This document shows positions 17,884 to 27,134 of a stretch of 63,990 nucleotides of DNA, piece after piece (positions within the stretch are counted from its first letter, which is position 1; each line of letters starts with the position of its first letter). The notes below the pieces were generated by a model that saw nothing but the letters and a program-made list of their open reading frames with translations, was not told where the DNA came from and made no database searches. The position numbers and the translations under genes are program-made. This DNA comes from Leptospiraceae bacterium (GTDB lineage: Bacteria; Spirochaetota; Leptospiria; Leptospirales; Leptospiraceae): contig JADJFV010000017.1 in assembly GCA_016708435.1 (NCBI GenBank), positions 1-63,990 of the forward strand, read 5' to 3'.

Positions 17884-18813
17884 ATGAAACGAATCGTAAT
17901 TCTAAACCCTAAAAGCCGCCATGGTGCTTCCCGTGTTGCATTTGATAAAATGAGACCAAAGTTAGAAGACCATCTTGGGCTCTTTGATATTTATTTCACA
18001 TCCGCACCCAAAGATTGCACTCGAAAGGTTAGAGAAATTTTACACAAAAAAGAATACGATCAGATTCTAATCGCCGGTGGCGATGGCTCTGTCAATGAAG
18101 CGGTTAATGGCTACTTTGACAAAGGACATTTGATTCCGACAGAAATTCCTCTCGGAGTAATCAACCTTGGAACTGGTGGCGATTTTATGAAGACGCTTAA
18201 CAAGCATTCGTCGCATTATATGGATGCTCTAAAAAATAATTCTTTTAAGCTAGTAGATTGTGGTCTATCAACACTTGAACATGGGAAAGAGCCTTGCTAT
18301 TTTATAAACATCACTTCTATCGGAATGGGCGGAGATATGAATCGTCAAATGAAAGCCTCTTCGTTTCAAATGGGAATGGCGGCTTATTTCTATCATACGC
18401 TCACCGTCTTATTCAAATATACCCCTGCCAAATGTAAAATTCGAATCAAGCAGACAGATGGAACCTGGCAAGAAACAGAATCAGAAGTTGTAAATTTCTT
18501 TGTTTGCAATGCAGGCTTTAGTGGTGGTGGAATGATTTGGGCTCCGAGTGCAAGTATTGAAGATGGGATTTTTGATATTGTTTTGGTTTCCAATATTCCC
18601 AAACGCAAATTAATCAGTGAATCTCACAAAGTGTATTCAGGAAAAATTGCTCATATGACTGGTGTGAGTGAGTTCAAAGGTGTAGAAGTTCATGTAATTC
18701 CAGAGCGCACTCTTTCACAAGAGATAGATGGTGAGATTCGAGAAATGGATTTTTTACAAACACATGAATTTCATTTTAAATTGATACCGAAATCAATTCC
18801 AATGGTAATGTAG
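17884..18813 (+). CDS. diacylglycerol/sphingosine kinase-like lipid kinase (YegS/LCB5 family)
   Basis: The 309-residue protein opens with VILNPKSRHGASR and carries GGDGSVNEAVNGYF and NLGTGGDF, the nucleotide-binding motifs of the DAGK catalytic domain, then the C-terminal beta-sandwich of YegS-like kinases (EIDGEIREM). It probably phosphorylates a membrane lipid using ATP. I use the ATG at 17884; a TTG six bases earlier is in frame. The gene is followed four bases later by the glycosyltransferase-like gene and likely heads the envelope operon 17884-23189. Confidence 0.85.
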   Translation: MKRIVILNPKSRHGASRVAFDKMRPKLEDHLGLFDIYFTSAPKDCTRKVREILHKKEYDQILIAGGDGSVNEAVNGYFDKGHLIPTEIPLGVINLGTGGDFMKTLNKHSSHYMDALKNNSFKLVDCGLSTLEHGKEPCYFINITSIGMGGDMNRQMKASSFQMGMAAYFYHTLTVLFKYTPAKCKIRIKQTDGTWQETESEVVNFFVCNAGFSGGGMIWAPSASIEDGIFDIVLVSNIPKRKLISESHKVYSGKIAHMTGVSEFKGVEVHVIPERTLSQEIDGEIREMDFLQTHEFHFKLIPKSIPMVM

Positions 18814-18817
18814 TGGC

Positions 18818-20323
18818 ATGAACTTAAAAAAGTTTTCTCTTATACTCATTGGCTTTTATCTTTTAATTTTTTTAGTTTTGCCTCATACAGAGTATCAACC
18901 GGCTGACCCTGGAATTAAGATTATTCAGATTCAAGATTTTATCAATTCAGGATATTCTACATTTGCCGCAAGCTATCAGGGAAAATATCTTGATCCGGAT
19001 TTAAAATTCTTTCCAACCAAGCCTCCATTTGGTTATGTCTTATCGGGTAATGCCTATTATGTGTTCCCTTTTTTCGTGACTGTTTTTTACGCTCCGTTTT
19101 ATTTGCTCGGGGGAATCTATGCACTCGATCTGCTAAGTTTAATTTCTGGTCTTGTGATCTTGTATCTTGTCTATAAAATTTCTATTCTCCTGGATCTAAG
19201 CGAATCTTTTCGTAAACCAATGCTTATTTTTATTTCATTTGGGTCGATTAACAGCATTTATTCGTTCATGCTAGGGGAAGCGATTCATGCATCTTTACTC
19301 ATCACCCTTGCTTATTTTTTAATTTTAAAAGCGAAGACTTTGGATAATTCTTGGCCTTTTTTTCTTTCAGGTGTCCTTTCTGGATTGTCTGTCTTATTTC
19401 GAATTGAATTGGCACTCTTTTGCTTTTTATTTTTCGCAGGAGTTCTTTTATTTAGAATCTATAAAAGTAAAATGGACTCAGTTGCTTTGGCTACAGGCTT
19501 TGCAATCCCTGCCTTAATTTTAATTTTTGCAAACTACCAAGTTACAGGAAACATTCTAGGTCTTAGAGGGATCGAATTTTTAAATTACTCGGGTGCCGCG
19601 TATCCATTCGAGAGAAGACTTTTTAGTCTAGTAAAAGCCTTGTTTGTCTCCGATAAGGGCTTAGGACTATTTACCGCTTGGCCTGTATTTTTATTTTTAA
19701 TCCCTTTCTTTGTTTTCTTTAAGAAGTTAAATTCAAATCGAGAACTAAATTTTCTCTTATTTATCTCGATCATCTTCAGTATCCTAATTCCCATGATAGT
19801 AAAAAACGATGATGGATCAATCCTGGGACCAAGATTTGCGGCTAGCGTGCAACCGCTGTTAGTCGTTGGAACTTTTTACTCGATTGATTTACTTTCAAAA
19901 TCAGAAAGAATCATAAAATGGATTTCTTATTTAAAGTATATTGTATACTATTCTGTTTTTGTCACACTCTTAGGATACGTAATTCTTTTTCTATTCTTAA
20001 AGACATCGCATCGTATGAATGTAGAAATTGACAAAAGTATTTCCGGAGAATTAGTGATTATAAAGAATGCAGAATTTTATAGTTTAGTGTTTCCTTCTTT
20101 GCCTAAGAAGCCAGTTCTTGCCATTGAGAATTCACAAGAACTATCAGATTTCTTTCAGAAGAACTTAGCTAAAGTTCCGAGGAAAATTTCGATTATCTCC
20201 TCTGCATCTACAAAGGATAATGACTCTTTGCTCCCAATTGGGGTTGATTATGAAATAGAAAATGCATTTTCTAAGAACGGCATAGTCGTTCAAAATTTAA
20301 AAATAAAAAATTTAGGTAATTAA
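18818..20323 (+). CDS. multi-pass membrane protein, putative glycosyltransferase (GT-C-like), paralogue 1
   Basis: The 501-residue protein has roughly ten hydrophobic segments and a C-terminal soluble tail. After the first segment comes a periplasmic loop with IQIQDFINSGYSTF, which recurs almost unchanged in the protein at 21603-23189. I recall such proteins being named LA_3751/LA_3752-type putative glycosyltransferases in Leptospira; that name is from memory. It would use a lipid-linked sugar donor to modify an envelope glycan. Two bases separate its stop from the next start. Confidence 0.7.
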   Translation: MNLKKFSLILIGFYLLIFLVLPHTEYQPADPGIKIIQIQDFINSGYSTFAASYQGKYLDPDLKFFPTKPPFGYVLSGNAYYVFPFFVTVFYAPFYLLGGIYALDLLSLISGLVILYLVYKISILLDLSESFRKPMLIFISFGSINSIYSFMLGEAIHASLLITLAYFLILKAKTLDNSWPFFLSGVLSGLSVLFRIELALFCFLFFAGVLLFRIYKSKMDSVALATGFAIPALILIFANYQVTGNILGLRGIEFLNYSGAAYPFERRLFSLVKALFVSDKGLGLFTAWPVFLFLIPFFVFFKKLNSNRELNFLLFISIIFSILIPMIVKNDDGSILGPRFAASVQPLLVVGTFYSIDLLSKSERIIKWISYLKYIVYYSVFVTLLGYVILFLFLKTSHRMNVEIDKSISGELVIIKNAEFYSLVFPSLPKKPVLAIENSQELSDFFQKNLAKVPRKISIISSASTKDNDSLLPIGVDYEIENAFSKNGIVVQNLKIKNLGN

Positions 20324-20325
20324 TC

Positions 20326-21594
20326 TTGAAACCTTTCTTAAAAAAAACAATTCAATATATATTTTTGATTCTTTTGTTATTAGTATTTCTTCGGATAATT
20401 GATTTTGGCTTTTTACTTCTAAACCAACAAGGCAAGGTTATTTTCTATCCACCTAACGTCACAGCACACTCGGACTCAAAGGACTATTATTATACATTTA
20501 AAACAAACTCATTAGGAATTAGGAATCCCGAAATCACTGAAAAGAAAGGCAAACGAATATTAGTTCTCGGAGACTCTTTTGTATTTGGTTGGGGGGTTAA
20601 TGAAGAGTATACGTTCGTTCGTCTCGCAGAAAAAAAACTCCAAGCCAAAGATCCGAATATAACTCTTGTCAATACTGGAATTCCAAACACCGGTCCTGAA
20701 AATTATCTACCAATGTATCGCGCTCTACGTGATAAGCTTAAACCCGATCTAGTGGTTACTGTTCTTTATCCGAATGATGTGACCGATAGTGGTCCGACTG
20801 TATTCTTAGAGGCTATTAAAAATGCATTGAGTAAAAAGAAAGCTATTCGATTTGCCTTCTTTATCATGCCGAAAGCATCTGATTATTTTTTAAAATACTT
20901 TCTAGCTCGTATGAATCAGGGAATTAATTCGGATGCAGAGTCTACGACTTTACAAAAGCAAAATGAATCTCCACCTCCACCGCCTAAGATACTAACAGCA
21001 GAACAAGTTAAAGCAAAGAAAGAAGAGTATCGCAAACTGATTTATGTTTTAGCGGAAAGCATGGGTGTCAAGAAAGACCGAGTATCTCAGTGGCTAATAG
21101 AGATTGGCGATGAGAATTTAACCTTAGCTGCTGAGGGAAAAATTAGTCCTAAGATTCTTTTGACTGGACTTCTTTCTCCTGATTTTTATGAAGAGAATTT
21201 AGACTTAAAGAAAAAACAAATTGATAGATATGGTAGAATGTTAGAGCTAATAGACACAATTAGAAAAGAAACATCCGAAAGAAAAGAACAATTTGGTCTA
21301 GTCTATATTCCTTCTGAATTACAATATGATGCAAAGAAAACAGAGCTTCATAAAAGGCTAGGAGTCATCACACAGGAACGTTGGCTAACAGAAGTTTCCG
21401 CATTGGAGCAAAGCCTAAAAGAGTATGTAGATAAAAATCAAATTAGCTATTTAAATTTGACATCCATTTTTAGAGAAGAGTCTCACGGAAAAGAATTGAA
21501 TTTTCCATTTGACCTTCATCTAAACAATAATGGAAATGCTGTTGTAGTTGAACCATTTGTAAAATTCATTGAAGGCTTTGAAAAAACTCCTTAA
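20326..21594 (+). CDS. SGNH/GDSL-like hydrolase, membrane-anchored
   Basis: The only sensible start is a TTG at 20326, two bases after the previous stop and downstream of AGGT. The 422-residue product has an N-terminal hydrophobic anchor, block I as LVLGDSFVFGWGVNEEY, an NTGIPNTGPENY stretch, a proline-rich and charged middle insertion, and DLHLNNNGNAVVVEPF with the C-terminal Asp/His. It is related to the SGNH protein at 16698-17819 but longer. Sitting between two paralogous glycosyltransferase-like genes, it probably acylates or deacylates the same glycan. Confidence 0.78.
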   Translation: MKPFLKKTIQYIFLILLLLVFLRIIDFGFLLLNQQGKVIFYPPNVTAHSDSKDYYYTFKTNSLGIRNPEITEKKGKRILVLGDSFVFGWGVNEEYTFVRLAEKKLQAKDPNITLVNTGIPNTGPENYLPMYRALRDKLKPDLVVTVLYPNDVTDSGPTVFLEAIKNALSKKKAIRFAFFIMPKASDYFLKYFLARMNQGINSDAESTTLQKQNESPPPPPKILTAEQVKAKKEEYRKLIYVLAESMGVKKDRVSQWLIEIGDENLTLAAEGKISPKILLTGLLSPDFYEENLDLKKKQIDRYGRMLELIDTIRKETSERKEQFGLVYIPSELQYDAKKTELHKRLGVITQERWLTEVSALEQSLKEYVDKNQISYLNLTSIFREESHGKELNFPFDLHLNNNGNAVVVEPFVKFIEGFEKTP

Positions 21595-21602
21595 AATGTA
21601 TC

Positions 21603-23189
21603 ATGAAAGCAATTCCTAAAAATCATCCAATCTTCACAATCGCCTTACTTGGATTAATTTTTTTTGTCTTGATTTTTTACAATCCAGCAAAGGGTATTCA
21701 ATACGGTGACTTTGGTCTTATGTATATTCAGGTGCAAGATATTGTAGATAGCGGCTACTCTACATTTTCCGTTCAATACAAAGGTGAAAAATTCGATCCT
21801 GAATATAAACATTTTCCTTTTACAAAACCTTTTCTAGGAAAGGTAAACGAAAAACACTATATTGATTTTCCTCCTTATTTTCCTTTGCTAAACGCACCTT
21901 TCTATCAGCTCTTGGGGGTAAATGGTTTATACCTCTTGAATTTTATCTCCTTGCTTCTGACATTATTCTTAATTTTTAAATTAGGTCAACTCTATGGATT
22001 GAGTATACCAATGATTCATTTGAGTTTGATTTTATATTCTTTTGGAATGACTTCAACGATGTATAATCTGGCATTTCATGAATATCCGCTTGCAATCTTT
22101 TGGATTACACTTGGATTTTATTTTATCAGTGTGTATTACAAAGCACAAAAAGATTATTCCTTATTTTTGTTTGGTCTGTTTGGTGCAGTATCTCTTTTCT
22201 TTCGTCTTGAAATGATCTTTGTAATTATTGCTTGTGGGTTGAGTCTATTGATGATTTACCCCAAAGATTTTTTAAAAATAGGAATTTATTCGTTCCTTGG
22301 ATTTATTTTACCATTTGCACTCTTATTGTATTTGAATTTTTATATTCATGGACATCCTCTCGGACTTCGCTATGCCCTGACACTAACAGACAATGCATCC
22401 CCGACTCTTTTGGGGCGAATTGATATTATCCGAGATATGCTTTTTTCAAATACGCGTGGCTTCTTTTATCAATCGCCTTTTGTTCTCATCTTACCACTGA
22501 CATTGTTTCTCGCAAAAGACGTTTTAAAGAAAGAGCGGTTTCTCTTTATTATTCTCTTGATTGGATTTGTCTCTATACTATTGACTTCGCCAAATCATGG
22601 AGATCATCGTGCTCCTAGATATTTATTTGGATTGTATCCAATTATTACTTTGACAAGTATAATATGCCTATCGTCTCTCTTAAATTCTATGCCTGAGAAA
22701 AAGGCAATTTTTCGGATCCCAATTCAAATACTATTTGGAGTCTTGGTTCTTGTTTCCATTTATTCCACTCTTCAAAATTATAAGTGGATGCAAAGAGCGG
22801 TATTGAATGTCGAAAAATTCAATCAGAAATTGATGAAAGCGACAGGCGATAACATTCCAATTATTTTTCGGGATTATGCCCAACCTCTCAATGCTCAAAA
22901 TCTATATGTTCGGCAAATGACTTTTGTTGTTGATGCATTGGAAGCTATTTCGCCCTTACTTTTCAGTTTACAGTCCAGCGGTATTCAAAAAACAATAGTA
23001 TGCCAATTGTTCCCCATTGACATGGAGTCGGAATCGCGAGAAAGAATTCAAGCGGAGTATATAAAAAAATGGCAACTTTCTCAGCGCGGGAACATTTTTT
23101 ACTTTCCAGATGAGAAAAAATATGTCTTATTCAACTGGATTGACCTCGGCAAAAAGCAAAACTTTCTTATTTTGAATATATTTCTATAA
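21603..23189 (+). CDS. multi-pass membrane protein, putative glycosyltransferase (GT-C-like), paralogue 2
   Basis: The 528-residue protein is built like the one at 18818-20323: N-terminal anchor, YGDFGLMYIQVQDIVDSGYS loop, an FTKPFLG motif, many transmembrane segments, and a soluble C-terminal tail. The pair look like an old tandem duplication with an SGNH gene between them. The acidic YGD in the first loop could be the metal-binding site expected of GT-C enzymes. It ends the envelope operon, with a weak terminator hairpin just after. Confidence 0.7.
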   Translation: MKAIPKNHPIFTIALLGLIFFVLIFYNPAKGIQYGDFGLMYIQVQDIVDSGYSTFSVQYKGEKFDPEYKHFPFTKPFLGKVNEKHYIDFPPYFPLLNAPFYQLLGVNGLYLLNFISLLLTLFLIFKLGQLYGLSIPMIHLSLILYSFGMTSTMYNLAFHEYPLAIFWITLGFYFISVYYKAQKDYSLFLFGLFGAVSLFFRLEMIFVIIACGLSLLMIYPKDFLKIGIYSFLGFILPFALLLYLNFYIHGHPLGLRYALTLTDNASPTLLGRIDIIRDMLFSNTRGFFYQSPFVLILPLTLFLAKDVLKKERFLFIILLIGFVSILLTSPNHGDHRAPRYLFGLYPIITLTSIICLSSLLNSMPEKKAIFRIPIQILFGVLVLVSIYSTLQNYKWMQRAVLNVEKFNQKLMKATGDNIPIIFRDYAQPLNAQNLYVRQMTFVVDALEAISPLLFSLQSSGIQKTIVCQLFPIDMESESRERIQAEYIKKWQLSQRGNIFYFPDEKKYVLFNWIDLGKKQNFLILNIFL

Positions 23190-23206
23190 TAGTTGAATTT
23201 TCTATA

Positions 23207-23226
23207 AAGCTCTTAGAGGCTTTTTG
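23207..23226 (+). terminator. weak terminator-like hairpin with T tract
   Basis: AAGCTC and GAGGCTT form a six-base-pair stem with one bulged G and a TTA loop, followed directly by a run of five T. It falls 18 bases after the last envelope gene and before the flagellar operon, so it may end the upstream transcript. Confidence 0.45.
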
Positions 23227-23348
23227 TCGTTAATCTACTTAGAAAACTTTAAGCAAAAATTTTTTTTTTGCAATAGAATAAAATTATGAATGACAGAAAT
23301 CCTTTGATTATGTCACATATTAAAATTTAGAATGGAGATACTTTAACT

Positions 23349-24455
23349 ATGGGAGACGGCTCACTTTCACAAGATGAAATAGACGCACTTTTACAAGGAG
23401 CAGATGAGACTCCTTCTTACGACACTAGCGGTAGCAGTGGTGGGGGCGGTGGCGGGGGAGATGATTTATCTCCTTTAGATAAAGATGCTCTGACTGAAAT
23501 TTTGACTGCGGCTTTTGCAACAGCCGGCGGAATGCTAGGAACATTGCTTTCCAAGAGTGTAAAATTTGCAAATCCAGTTCCAGAAGCCAAGAGTGCCACT
23601 GATATTAGCACGGAAATAGGCGCTGGCTCGGTTTGTTTATTTTCGACTCTAAGCGGAACTGTAAACGGTAGAGCTTGCTTAGTTATGTCTATGGAGAACG
23701 GCTCCAAGATTGCTCATTTGTTAATGGGTGGTTTATCTACAGGCGCAATGGAAACTGCTCAACTTGAAACATTAAAGCAAGGTTTTACATCGGTTATTGG
23801 AAATGTAACAGTGCAAATTGGTGTAAAAGTATCCGCACCTATTTCAGGCTCTCCAGTAGATGTATCGAGTTCAAAATCCTCTCGCGATTTGATTTTGCCT
23901 GATGGAAAAACTCTAATTCGAACAACCGTGAATTTGAACATTGATGGAATTGGTGCATTCAAAGTTCATTATATAATTTCGAAAAGTATGGCAGACGAAA
24001 TTCTTGCACTAAGTAGAAGAACTCCTAATAGAACCGGTTATGGAGACAGCAATGGTGGAATGAATGTAAATGTAAGTCCATCTAATTTCGGAAACCAATC
24101 TGCAGGAATAGGAATGGTAAATTCTGGTCCGCAAATAGGAATAAAGGGCGTTAGCTTCCCTTCTCTTTCAACTGCTGGTGCTCCATCTGGAGCGACTAAT
24201 TTGAATTTGCTCATGGATGTTCAAATGTCGTTAACGGTGGAACTTGGTAGAACTAAAATGTATATCAAAGATATTTTAGGACTCGGGGAAGGCTCTATCA
24301 TAGAATTGGATAAACTCGCCGGTGAGCCAGTTGATTTACTCGTAAATGGGAAATTGATTGCAAAGGGAGAAGTTGTAGTTATTGACGAAAACTTCGGTGT
24401 GCGCGTGACAGACATTGTGAGTCCTACAGATAGGATTAAGAACGAAAGCAAATAA
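23349..24455 (+). CDS. fliN: flagellar motor switch protein FliN/FliY
   Basis: The 368-residue protein starts with SLSQDEIDALLQGAD, the EIDxLL peptide shared by FliM and FliY. A Ser/Gly linker leads to a CheC-like middle domain (about residues 45-225). The C-terminal FliN/SPOA domain reads LLMDVQMSLTVELGRTKMYI, VDLLVNGKLIAKGEV and GVRVTDIVSPTDRI. The length and extra CheC-like domain fit FliY rather than the short FliN. The switch complex sets rotation direction at the motor base. The gene opens the flagellar operon after an AT-rich leader with GGAG. fliM is not adjacent. Confidence 0.88.
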   Translation: MGDGSLSQDEIDALLQGADETPSYDTSGSSGGGGGGGDDLSPLDKDALTEILTAAFATAGGMLGTLLSKSVKFANPVPEAKSATDISTEIGAGSVCLFSTLSGTVNGRACLVMSMENGSKIAHLLMGGLSTGAMETAQLETLKQGFTSVIGNVTVQIGVKVSAPISGSPVDVSSSKSSRDLILPDGKTLIRTTVNLNIDGIGAFKVHYIISKSMADEILALSRRTPNRTGYGDSNGGMNVNVSPSNFGNQSAGIGMVNSGPQIGIKGVSFPSLSTAGAPSGATNLNLLMDVQMSLTVELGRTKMYIKDILGLGEGSIIELDKLAGEPVDLLVNGKLIAKGEVVVIDENFGVRVTDIVSPTDRIKNESK

Positions 24456-25222
24456 TGAATATTATCCTCAAACGCCAAAATATAATTAGATCAATTCTAC
24501 TTACAGGAAAAATCTGCCTATTGGTAATTTTCCTGCAAGTAGGATTGATTGCTGGGGAAAGAGATGAGATGGATCAGTTGCTCCAAAAAGAACTGGGACA
24601 GGATCCATCTAAACAGGTAATTGAGGATAATAGCAAAAAGCCAACAGACAAAAAAAACGAACTAGTAAATCCAGTAGAAGAAAGATATAAAAGAGACGAA
24701 GAGCCATCGAGTCTTTTATGGACATTGGTGAAAGTTATTTTTGTTTTTAGAATATTGACAGCGATCATGTATTACGTATTGAAATTCATTTCTAAGAATA
24801 GACAGAATATGTATCCAGTCAAAGATGCAATGCGAGTTCTAGCTAGTTTGTCGTTAGCCCCGAACAAACAACTGCAAATCGTAGATGTTTCGGGTATATT
24901 GCTAGTAGTCGGTGTTTCTGATGGTTCTGTAAATCTTATCAAAGAAATTGACTCAAATGAAATAAAAGAAAAGATTTATCATTCAAGAGAAACACATGAG
25001 CCTCAGTCTGAAAATTTTCTAGAAGTATTCATGGGGACAATTAAGAATTTAAATTTCAAGTCTGGAATTAATCCAGAAAATCACAAGGACAGTGAAACAA
25101 GAGACGAAGATATCATGGATGAAATTAAATTTCGCCAGTTGGAAAGATTGGAAAAGTTAAAGCAAGAGAGAACAGATCTTTCTGGAGGTAAGGGAAAAAA
25201 ATCCAACGATCATTTTTCCTAA
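24455..25222 (+). CDS. fliO: flagellar biosynthesis protein FliO/FliZ
   Basis: The ATG shares its A with the fliN stop (TAATG), so translation is coupled. The 255-residue protein has a signal-like N-terminus, a charged stretch, one transmembrane segment (LLWTLVKVIFVFRILTAIMY) and a small cytoplasmic domain (LSLAPNKQLQIVDV and VVGVSDGSVNLI) typical of FliO. FliO helps assemble the FliP ring of the export gate. Identity rests on the fold pattern and its place directly before fliP. Confidence 0.82.
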   Translation: MNIILKRQNIIRSILLTGKICLLVIFLQVGLIAGERDEMDQLLQKELGQDPSKQVIEDNSKKPTDKKNELVNPVEERYKRDEEPSSLLWTLVKVIFVFRILTAIMYYVLKFISKNRQNMYPVKDAMRVLASLSLAPNKQLQIVDVSGILLVVGVSDGSVNLIKEIDSNEIKEKIYHSRETHEPQSENFLEVFMGTIKNLNFKSGINPENHKDSETRDEDIMDEIKFRQLERLEKLKQERTDLSGGKGKKSNDHFS

Positions 25223-25228
25223 TAAAGT

Positions 25229-26092
25229 ATGAGACATAATAAAACTATGCGGGCAAAAAAAAAGTTTCTTTCCAAAGTTTTAAATCGTTGGGTTACATAT
25301 CTATTATCCCTGAAACCACTTATAAAATTTATTTTGGTTAGCTTTCTTGCTGTTTTTATTCTAGGAATTGGAGCTGAGTTATATGCACAAAGCACTAATA
25401 CAAGAATCCCAATTCCAAATCTAAGCTTCAACGTGAATGAAGCCAAAAATCCGAAAGAAACAAGTCTTTCTCTGATGATTTTATTTTTGGTTACAATTCT
25501 TTCCCTTGCACCGGCAATCATAATGTCGGTTACTTCCTTTACAAAGATCGTAATTGTAATGGACTTCGTTAGACGCGCGTTAGCCGTTCAGAACTTACCT
25601 CCCAATCAAGTGATGGTAGGCCTCGCAATCTTCATGACTTTCTTTATTATGGCACCGACGCTTGGAACTATAAACGACAAAGCTCTCACTCCTTATCTAG
25701 ATGGAAAGATAGAGACTAACGCATTTTTTGAAAAGGCAATGGTTCCACTTCGCGAGTTCATGATGCGGCAAATAGGAAAATCCGGAACAAAAGATGTTGC
25801 ACTCTTTCTGAAGTTAGGAAAAGTAAAACAGGTAAAATCATTCGAAGAAGTTCCATCTTATGTTTTAATTCCGGCCTTTATGCTCTCTGAATTAAAAAAA
25901 GCATTTATCATTGGTATATATTTATTTATTCCTTTTATCATTATTGACATTGTCGTTGCTTCGACTTTGCTTTCTATGGGCTTAATGATGTTACCACCTG
26001 TAATGATAAGTCTACCATTCAAACTAATTTTATTCGTTTTGATAGACGGTTGGAATTTATTAGTCTTTGAGCTTGTAAGGAGTTATAAATGA
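25229..26092 (+). CDS. fliP: flagellar type III export gate protein FliP
   Basis: The 287-residue protein has a signal peptide region, then SLSLMILFLVTILSLAPAI, MSVTSFTKIVIV, RRALAVQNLPPNQVMVGLAI and the C-terminal MGLMMLPPVMISLPFKLILF and DGWNLL, all hallmarks of FliP/SctR. Five FliP subunits form the core of the export gate with FliQ and FliR. It begins six bases after fliO and overlaps fliQ by four bases. An alternative in-frame ATG is at 25247. Confidence 0.95.
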   Translation: MRHNKTMRAKKKFLSKVLNRWVTYLLSLKPLIKFILVSFLAVFILGIGAELYAQSTNTRIPIPNLSFNVNEAKNPKETSLSLMILFLVTILSLAPAIIMSVTSFTKIVIVMDFVRRALAVQNLPPNQVMVGLAIFMTFFIMAPTLGTINDKALTPYLDGKIETNAFFEKAMVPLREFMMRQIGKSGTKDVALFLKLGKVKQVKSFEEVPSYVLIPAFMLSELKKAFIIGIYLFIPFIIIDIVVASTLLSMGLMMLPPVMISLPFKLILFVLIDGWNLLVFELVRSYK

Positions 26093-26352
26093 CCGAAGTA
26101 GATGTTGTAAGTTTAATTCGAGAAGCTTTGTTTATTGCGATTAAAATTTCTGCCCCTATTTTAATTACGGCTCTTATTGTTGGTTTGATTTTGGGGATAA
26201 TCCAAACTACTACCTCGATTCAAGAACCAACTATTGCTTTCGTTCCAAGGTTAATTGCCATATTCATCGTAATCATAATTTTTGCATCGTGGATGGTTCG
26301 CACGATGACTGACTATACTAGAAATATTTTTATGATGATTGAGAAAATATGA
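26089..26352 (+). CDS. fliQ: flagellar export gate protein FliQ
   Basis: The 87-residue protein has two transmembrane helices with ALIVGLILGIIQTTTSIQEP and FVPRLIAIF, the conserved FliQ/SctS pattern. It is part of the FliPQR export gate. It overlaps fliP before it and fliR after it by ATGA junctions. Confidence 0.95.
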   Translation: MTEVDVVSLIREALFIAIKISAPILITALIVGLILGIIQTTTSIQEPTIAFVPRLIAIFIVIIIFASWMVRTMTDYTRNIFMMIEKI

Positions 26353-27134
26353 TAGAGTCTTTTGTATATAACTTTCAATCTTTTATGATGATCTTCGCTA
26401 GAATTATGGGATTATTTAGTTTAGCCCCCGTATATTCTTCAGAAGCAATTTCATTTCAGATTCGAGTTATGCTTGCATTTTTACTTTCTCTTATTCTATT
26501 TCCGGTTACTGCTAATTACCTTCATGCAGTTCCGCCGGGCATGGGCGAGTATGCGCTAATCATTCTTTCGGAAGCATTGATCGGTGTATTGATTGGATTT
26601 ATTGTTAGTATTATTTTTGCAGGATTTCAAATGGCGGGGGAATTTTTTAGTGTCCAAATGGGTTTTGGTTATACGGAAGTCTTAGATCCAGTGAGCCAAA
26701 GTTCCCTTCCTGTCATTAGCACTCTAAAAAACTTAATGGGGATCCTTATCTTTTTAACAGTTGGAGCCCATCGAACATTGTTAGAAAGCATAGCCTTCTC
26801 TTTTCAGAAAATTCAACTTCTTACATTTACAAAGGAAGTGAACATTGGAGTCCTTAAAAGCTTTGAATATGCGGTAGGTGCAATGTTTATTGTTGCATTT
26901 AAAATTTCTTTACCTGTGCTCGGCATTCTGATATTAGTTACGATTGCGGAAGCTATTATGGGAAAAGCGGCACCACAAATGAACATCATGCAATTAAGTT
27001 TTCCGGCTAAAATTTTTGTTGGCTTAATTGTCTTAATTATAACAATACCGTTCATCGACAAACAAATGGAAGCAAGCTTTACATTAACCTTTGACCGTCT
27101 AAATACACTAATGAGCGAGTGGCCTAAACGATGA
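26349..27134 (+). CDS. fliR: flagellar export gate protein FliR
   Basis: The 261-residue, six-helix membrane protein shows FliR/SctT signatures: FMMIFARIMGLFSLAPVYSS, LLSLILFPVT, and GEFFSVQMGFGYTEVLDPVS. It completes the FliPQR gate. Start and stop both overlap neighbours by four bases, consistent with tightly coupled stoichiometric expression. Confidence 0.95.
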   Translation: MIESFVYNFQSFMMIFARIMGLFSLAPVYSSEAISFQIRVMLAFLLSLILFPVTANYLHAVPPGMGEYALIILSEALIGVLIGFIVSIIFAGFQMAGEFFSVQMGFGYTEVLDPVSQSSLPVISTLKNLMGILIFLTVGAHRTLLESIAFSFQKIQLLTFTKEVNIGVLKSFEYAVGAMFIVAFKISLPVLGILILVTIAEAIMGKAAPQMNIMQLSFPAKIFVGLIVLIITIPFIDKQMEASFTLTFDRLNTLMSEWPKR

